Assembly: GCA_036494465.1 (NCBI GenBank)
Contig: DASXOJ010000018.1
Span: 49,663 to 113,662 of the forward strand
Source: CAJCJE01 sp036494465
GTDB lineage: Bacteria > Actinomycetota > Actinomycetes > Mycobacteriales > Pseudonocardiaceae
Length of the DNA: 64,000 nucleotides
Direction of reading: 5' to 3'
The notes under the pieces were generated by a model that did no database searches, was not told the origin of the DNA, and saw only the letters and a list, made by a program, of their open reading frames with translations. Position 1 is the first letter of the stretch. The number at the start of each line of letters is the position of its first letter. Below are positions 60,773 through 64,000 of this stretch, piece after piece. Made by a program: the position numbers and the translations under genes.

Positions 60773-60822
60773 GGGTGGAACGGTAGGGGATCGGGCGACA
60801 CGATGTCAACAGAACGTTCTGT
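60751..60822. promoter_or_regulatory. Two TetR operators at the hydrolase/TetR divergence
   Basis: ACAGAACGTTCTGT (60809-60822) is a perfect 14-bp palindrome before the TetR start. AGAACG-TT-CGTTCT (60753-60766) is a second copy inside the 5' end of the hydrolase gene. Both share ACAGAACGTT. Confidence 0.62.
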
Positions 60823-60837
60823 CTCTATACTGGGGCC

Positions 60838-61404
60838 ATGGCTACCGATGCGTTGAGCCCACGCGAGCGGCTGCTGGCCACCGCGCGGCGGCTGTTCTAC
60901 GCCGAGGGCATCCACTCCGTGCCGGTCGACCGGCTGGTCACCGAGGCCGGGGTCACCAGGGCAACGTTCTACCGGCACTTCCCGGCCAAGGAAGACCTGG
61001 TCGAGGCCTACCTGCGCGCCACGGACGCCGACCTGCGTGCAGCGGTGGCGATCGCGCTCGACCAGCCGAGCCCGCAGGAGGCAGCCGCCGCGCTGTTCGA
61101 GTTGATCGGCCAGACCACCTGCTCAGCGGGCTTCCGGGGCTGCCACTTCATCAACGCATCGGCCGAATATCCGGACGCCGCCGACCCGGTGCGCGTCGCC
61201 GTCGCCGACCACCGGACCTGGTTCCAGGAAACCGTGACCCGCCTGGCCGGTCAGGCCGGTCACCCCGATCCCGACTACGCGGGCCGGGTGCTCGTGCTGC
61301 TGCACGACGGCGCGCTGTCCGCCGCCGAACTCGACGACTCGCAGGAAGTCCGGGACACCGTCATTCGTGCCGGACACGACCTCCTTGGCCTGCCGCTTCG
61401 ATGA
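60838..61404 (+). CDS. TetR-family regulator
   Basis: A 188-residue TetR protein. The HTH reads LLATARRLFYAEGIHSVPVD, then GVTRATFYRHFPAKEDLV (about 12-58). A CSAGFRGCHFINASAEY segment is typical of regulators paired with small hydrolases or reductases. It is divergent from the alpha/beta hydrolase, with two palindromic operators in between. The 3' end overlaps the convergent WYL regulator by 44 bases. Confidence 0.9.
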   Translation: MATDALSPRERLLATARRLFYAEGIHSVPVDRLVTEAGVTRATFYRHFPAKEDLVEAYLRATDADLRAAVAIALDQPSPQEAAAALFELIGQTTCSAGFRGCHFINASAEYPDAADPVRVAVADHRTWFQETVTRLAGQAGHPDPDYAGRVLVLLHDGALSAAELDDSQEVRDTVIRAGHDLLGLPLR

Positions 61405-62341
61405 ACTGCTCCGCTCGGCGGCGCACCGCATCGCGGACCTCGTCCGGTGCGTCCAACCGGAACGGGGTCGGCAGCCGAAACAGCGCGGCGGCAAGGCTTT
61501 CCGGGGTGACACCACCGATCGTGATGAGTGTTGCGTCCGGGCCATCGGCCTGGTGCGCGCCCTGGTTGGGCGGGACGAGCCGACGGGCCTGCGCCAACGG
61601 CACCGCGACCCGCACCACGGCGTAGTACGGATAGTCGCTGAGCAGCATCCGCGTCACCATCTCGGCGGCATCCGGCCGATCGTCGAGCTCGACCGGGCTC
61701 CCCGTCGTATGCGCCGCGAGAATGCGGTCCGCGCGGAGCGTCCGCCAGGCACCCTTCGCCACGTCGAAAGCGACCAAATACCACCGGTTCGGACTGCGGA
61801 CCAGTTGATGCGGGTCCACCTCGCGCCTGGTCTCGTGGCCACGAGCGTCCCGATAGGACAGTCGCAGTCGCTCGCCACGGCGGCAGGCGGTCGCGATCTC
61901 GAACAGCAGCGGCACGGCGACCCGGTCACGCTCGGCCGCCACGATGTCCACCGAGCTGCCCTCCAGCGCGTCGAGCCGCTCGGCGACCCGGGTCGGCAGC
62001 AGGTGCCGCAGCTTCAGCAACGCCGACATGGCGGCCTGATCGTTGCCGAGGACGCCCTGGCCGGTGGTGTCGCGCAGCGCGGCGAACACCGCGAGCGCCT
62101 CCTCGTCGTCCAGCGTCAACGGCGCGATTCGTTTGCCAGGGCCGAGACGGTAGCCGCCGTGCGGGCCGCCTTCCGAGTCGACGCGGTAACCCGCTTCGCG
62201 CAGCCGGGCGACATCGCGGCGGACGGTGCGTTCGGTGACGCTCAGCCGTTGCGCCAACTCCGCGTTCGTCCAGGACGGCCGGCTGGACAGCACCGCCAGC
62301 AGACGCAGCAGGCGTGCCGAGGTGGCGGTGGTCGCGGTCAC
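61361..62341 (-). CDS. YafY/WYL-family regulator (paired with VOC gene)
   Basis: A 326-residue protein with a DeoR-type HTH_11 (TNAELAQRLSVTERTVRRDV, then ARLREAGYRV) at about 25-60 and a WYL domain (VDPHQLVRSPNRWYLVAFDV) followed by a WCX-like C-terminus. The start is GTG 62341; a TTG three codons upstream is also possible. It is divergent from the VOC gene, with an inverted repeat between them. Confidence 0.87.
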   Translation of the reverse strand: MTATTATSARLLRLLAVLSSRPSWTNAELAQRLSVTERTVRRDVARLREAGYRVDSEGGPHGGYRLGPGKRIAPLTLDDEEALAVFAALRDTTGQGVLGNDQAAMSALLKLRHLLPTRVAERLDALEGSSVDIVAAERDRVAVPLLFEIATACRRGERLRLSYRDARGHETRREVDPHQLVRSPNRWYLVAFDVAKGAWRTLRADRILAAHTTGSPVELDDRPDAAEMVTRMLLSDYPYYAVVRVAVPLAQARRLVPPNQGAHQADGPDATLITIGGVTPESLAAALFRLPTPFRLDAPDEVRDAVRRRAEQFIEAAGQGGRVRHE

Positions 62342-62361
62342 CTTTCCCAACGTAGCTCAAG

Positions 62362-62384
62362 ACCAGGACCGATCCTGTCCTGGT
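62362..62384. promoter_or_regulatory. Operator between WYL regulator and VOC gene
   Basis: ACCAGGA (62362-62368) and TCCTGGT (62378-62384) are perfect 7-bp arms with a 9-base spacer in the 63-base divergent gap. Confidence 0.5.
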
Positions 62385-62404
62385 TCGGCTCTACCGTTCG
62401 CACC

Positions 62405-62809
62405 ATGATTGATCACGTGTTTCTGACGGTCAGCGACATGCACCGCTCGACCGAGTTCTACACGAGGACGCTGAAGCCGCTTGGCGTCAGCAAGGTGGTC
62501 GACTTCGACGGCTCGACCGGTCCGGAAGGGCACCCCGATTTGCGGGGTTTCGGCGGTGACACGGGTTTCGGGCTCTGGTTGCGCGACGGCGTCAGCGAGG
62601 GCCGTGCCGCACACGTCGGCTTCGTCGCCCCCTCGAAGGAAGCGGTCGACGCGGCCTACGCGGCGGCGATGGCGGCCGGTGCGACCGACAACGGCAAACC
62701 GGGTGACCGTCCTTACTACGACGCCGGGTACTACGCGGCCAACGTCTTCGATCCCGACGGATACAGCCTCGAATTCACCTACAAGGCGTGGCTGCACCAG
62801 GGTCAGTGA
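62405..62809 (+). CDS. VOC-family (glyoxalase/dioxygenase-like) protein
   Basis: A 134-residue vicinal-oxygen-chelate protein: His in MIDHVFLTVSDM, His in AAHVGFVAPS and Glu in FDPDGYSLEFTY are the metal-ligand positions. It may be a lyase, resistance protein or dioxygenase; the substrate is unknown. It is the target gene of the divergent WYL regulator. The 3' end overlaps the next regulator by 7 bases. Confidence 0.87.
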   Translation: MIDHVFLTVSDMHRSTEFYTRTLKPLGVSKVVDFDGSTGPEGHPDLRGFGGDTGFGLWLRDGVSEGRAAHVGFVAPSKEAVDAAYAAAMAAGATDNGKPGDRPYYDAGYYAANVFDPDGYSLEFTYKAWLHQGQ

Positions 62810-63720
62810 CGGGCGATCAGCCAGCTGCCGAGTGCGCGCAGGCGGTCGTTGAGTGACTCGGGTTCGAGCACGTCCAGGTCGAGGTTGAGGTAGGTGAGCC
62901 AGCGGGCGGCCCAGTCGAGGTCGTCGGTGCTGAACCGGAGTTCGCAGTCGTCGCCGTTGTCGAGCACGGTCGCCACGGTCGGGTCGACGAGCTCGCGGAC
63001 CAACTCGGCCGAGGTGTGCACGCGGACGCGGATCGCGTGCCGCCACGGCCCGTGCGCGAGCGAGTCGGCGACCAGCGCCGCCGCATCGGATGGCGGTTCG
63101 GGAATCGGGAAGCGGGTGCCGAGCGGCTGGACGTGGCCGATCCGGTCGACCGCGTAGACCCGCCACGTTGATTCGCCGCGCGGGCAGGCGACCAGGTACC
63201 AGCGCCGGCGCAGGGTGACCAGGCGGTGCGGCGCAACGTCCACAGCGGACAGATGGCCGATGCGGACGGCTTCGCCCGCGCGACAGGCCAGCGCGAGCGC
63301 GATGAGCACCGCACGGTCGGGGCGGCGGTTGGACGCGCCGGTCGGCGACTGGATGGCGGCGAGCGCGGTGAGCCGGGACTGCCAGCGCGCGGGCACGATC
63401 TGGGCGAGTTTGGCGAGCGCAGTGATCGCGGCCGCTTCCAGCCCGTCGACCTCGACAGCGGTGCGCAGGCCGAGCGTGACCGCGGCGACCTCGTCGGCGT
63501 CGAGCAACAGCGGCGGCATGGTGCGGCCGTGCGCGAGGCGGTAGCCGCCGGTGCGACCGGGTTCGCCGTCGATGCGGTAGCCGAGTTCGCGCAGTTGCGC
63601 GACATCGCGGCGGGCGGTGCGTTCGGTGACGCCCAGGCGCTGCGCCAGAGCGGTGGCCGAGATGCCGGGGTGCGCCTGGAGCAGGGTCAACGTCTTCAGG
63701 CGACGGTTCGCGGTGCTCAC
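62803..63720 (-). CDS. YafY/WYL-family regulator (paired with RidA gene)
   Basis: A 305-residue protein with the same architecture as the WYL gene at 61361. The HTH_11 reads SATALAQRLGVTERTARRDV, and the WYL region reads VDVAPHRLVTLRRRWYLVAC. GTG 63720 is the start. It is divergent from a RidA-like gene, with a perfect 11-bp-arm operator in between. Confidence 0.87.
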   Translation of the reverse strand: MSTANRRLKTLTLLQAHPGISATALAQRLGVTERTARRDVAQLRELGYRIDGEPGRTGGYRLAHGRTMPPLLLDADEVAAVTLGLRTAVEVDGLEAAAITALAKLAQIVPARWQSRLTALAAIQSPTGASNRRPDRAVLIALALACRAGEAVRIGHLSAVDVAPHRLVTLRRRWYLVACPRGESTWRVYAVDRIGHVQPLGTRFPIPEPPSDAAALVADSLAHGPWRHAIRVRVHTSAELVRELVDPTVATVLDNGDDCELRFSTDDLDWAARWLTYLNLDLDVLEPESLNDRLRALGSWLIARH

Positions 63721-63724
63721 GGCT

Positions 63725-63751
63725 AAACCCTGACAGAAGGTGTCAGGGTTT
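63725..63751. promoter_or_regulatory. Perfect operator between WYL regulator and RidA gene
   Basis: AAACCCTGACA (63725-63735) and TGTCAGGGTTT (63741-63751) are perfect 11-bp arms with the spacer GAAGG. The repeat starts 5 bases from the regulator's start codon. Confidence 0.68.
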
Positions 63752-63769
63752 TGCGGCATGCTGGCCGAC

Positions 63770-64000
63770 ATGACCGAAATTTCGCTGCTGCGCCCCGACG
63801 GGCTCGTGCACTCGCCCGCGTTCAGCCACGTCGCCGTTGTCCCGCCCGGCGCGACCACGATCTACGTCGGCGGGCAGGACGCGGTCGACGCGGACGGGAA
63901 CCTGGTCGGTGGCAACGATGTCGCCGCGCAGACCAGACAGGTGATGGCCAACCTCGTCACCGCGCTGGCGGCGGCCGGTGCCACCGTGCACGACCTGGTG
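63770..64000 (+). CDS. RidA/YjgF-family protein, 3' end outside window
   Basis: The first 77 residues of a RidA-family protein, starting MTEISLLRPDGLVHSPAFSH. YVGGQDAVDADGNLVGGNDV and QTRQVMANLVTALAAAGATV are family segments. RidA proteins hydrolyse reactive enamine/imine intermediates. The gene runs off the right edge. An ATG four codons earlier (63758) is also in frame. It is divergent from a WYL regulator. Confidence 0.85.
   Translation, partial: MTEISLLRPDGLVHSPAFSHVAVVPPGATTIYVGGQDAVDADGNLVGGNDVAAQTRQVMANLVTALAAAGATVHDLV

Noticed and set aside
1..64000. CRISPR array, insertion sequence, integrase or tRNA
   Set aside because: No regular repeat-spacer pattern, transposase or integrase motif, or cloverleaf was seen anywhere in the window.

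Overview
This is high-GC (roughly 70%) actinomycete DNA. The support is strong G/C third-position bias, many GTG and TTG starts, leaderless-type promoters, F420-dependent enzymes, SARP and LAL regulators and many secreted carbohydrate-active enzymes. A Pseudonocardiales- or Streptomyces-like soil organism is likely, but I cannot fix the genus. I saw no rRNA, tRNA, CRISPR array, transposase or phage gene.

Region 1 (2-14329) is a tailoring cassette of the kind found in aromatic (type II) polyketide clusters. It holds a SAM methyltransferase, a GT1 glycosyltransferase, a 3Fe-4S ferredoxin, a SchA/CurD-like protein, an O-methyltransferase, an MDR-type reductase, an F420-dependent LLM oxidoreductase between two paralogous FAD aromatic hydroxylases, and a TetR regulator divergent from a 14-helix drug exporter. 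No ketosynthase, chain-length factor or ACP lies in the window, so either the core PKS lies to the left or this is a detached tailoring island. A secreted beta-helix protein and an AT-richer 0.9-kb gap interrupt the left side.

Region 2 (14272-29562) is mixed accessory DNA: a membrane-anchored PstS-like protein, a membrane protein with a truncated response regulator, a PPOX flavoprotein, an FAH-family enzyme, an amicyanin-like lipoprotein and a cupin. It also has a secreted TIM-barrel hydrolase with a B-lectin domain, a secreted rhamnosidase-like enzyme with four Cys-rich C-terminal repeats, and a three-gene molybdopterin oxidoreductase/flavin reductase/zinc-ribbon operon.

Region 3 (29659-36077) holds a 1530-residue regulator that looks like two LAL regulators fused head to tail, convergent with an AfsR/SARP-type regulator.

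Region 4 (36214-48505) holds catabolic and housekeeping-like accessory genes: dienelactone hydrolase, acyl-CoA synthetase, two alpha/beta hydrolases, a methyltransferase/TetR pair with overlapping divergent promoters, small secreted proteins, a MarR/AhpD pair with twin operators, APH-like kinase, phosphoesterase, MazG-like pyrophosphohydrolase and a PucR regulator.

Region 5 (48627-64000) holds a Tat-exported molybdenum hydroxylase with its 2Fe-2S subunit and a CrtI-like oxidoreductase, a TMEM175-type channel, an ECF-like sigma factor divergent from a GH30 glucanase, an aldo/keto reductase behind a 66-bp dyad, a beta-carbonic anhydrase, and three regulator/enzyme pairs (TetR/hydrolase, WYL/VOC, WYL/RidA), each with a palindromic operator between the partners.

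One quality point matters to any user. Four separate genes (14272-15989, 23892-24349, 42159-43222, 46700-47094) have reading frames that are each restored by adding a single C/G, which suggests recurrent one-base deletions in the assembly rather than four independent pseudogenes.
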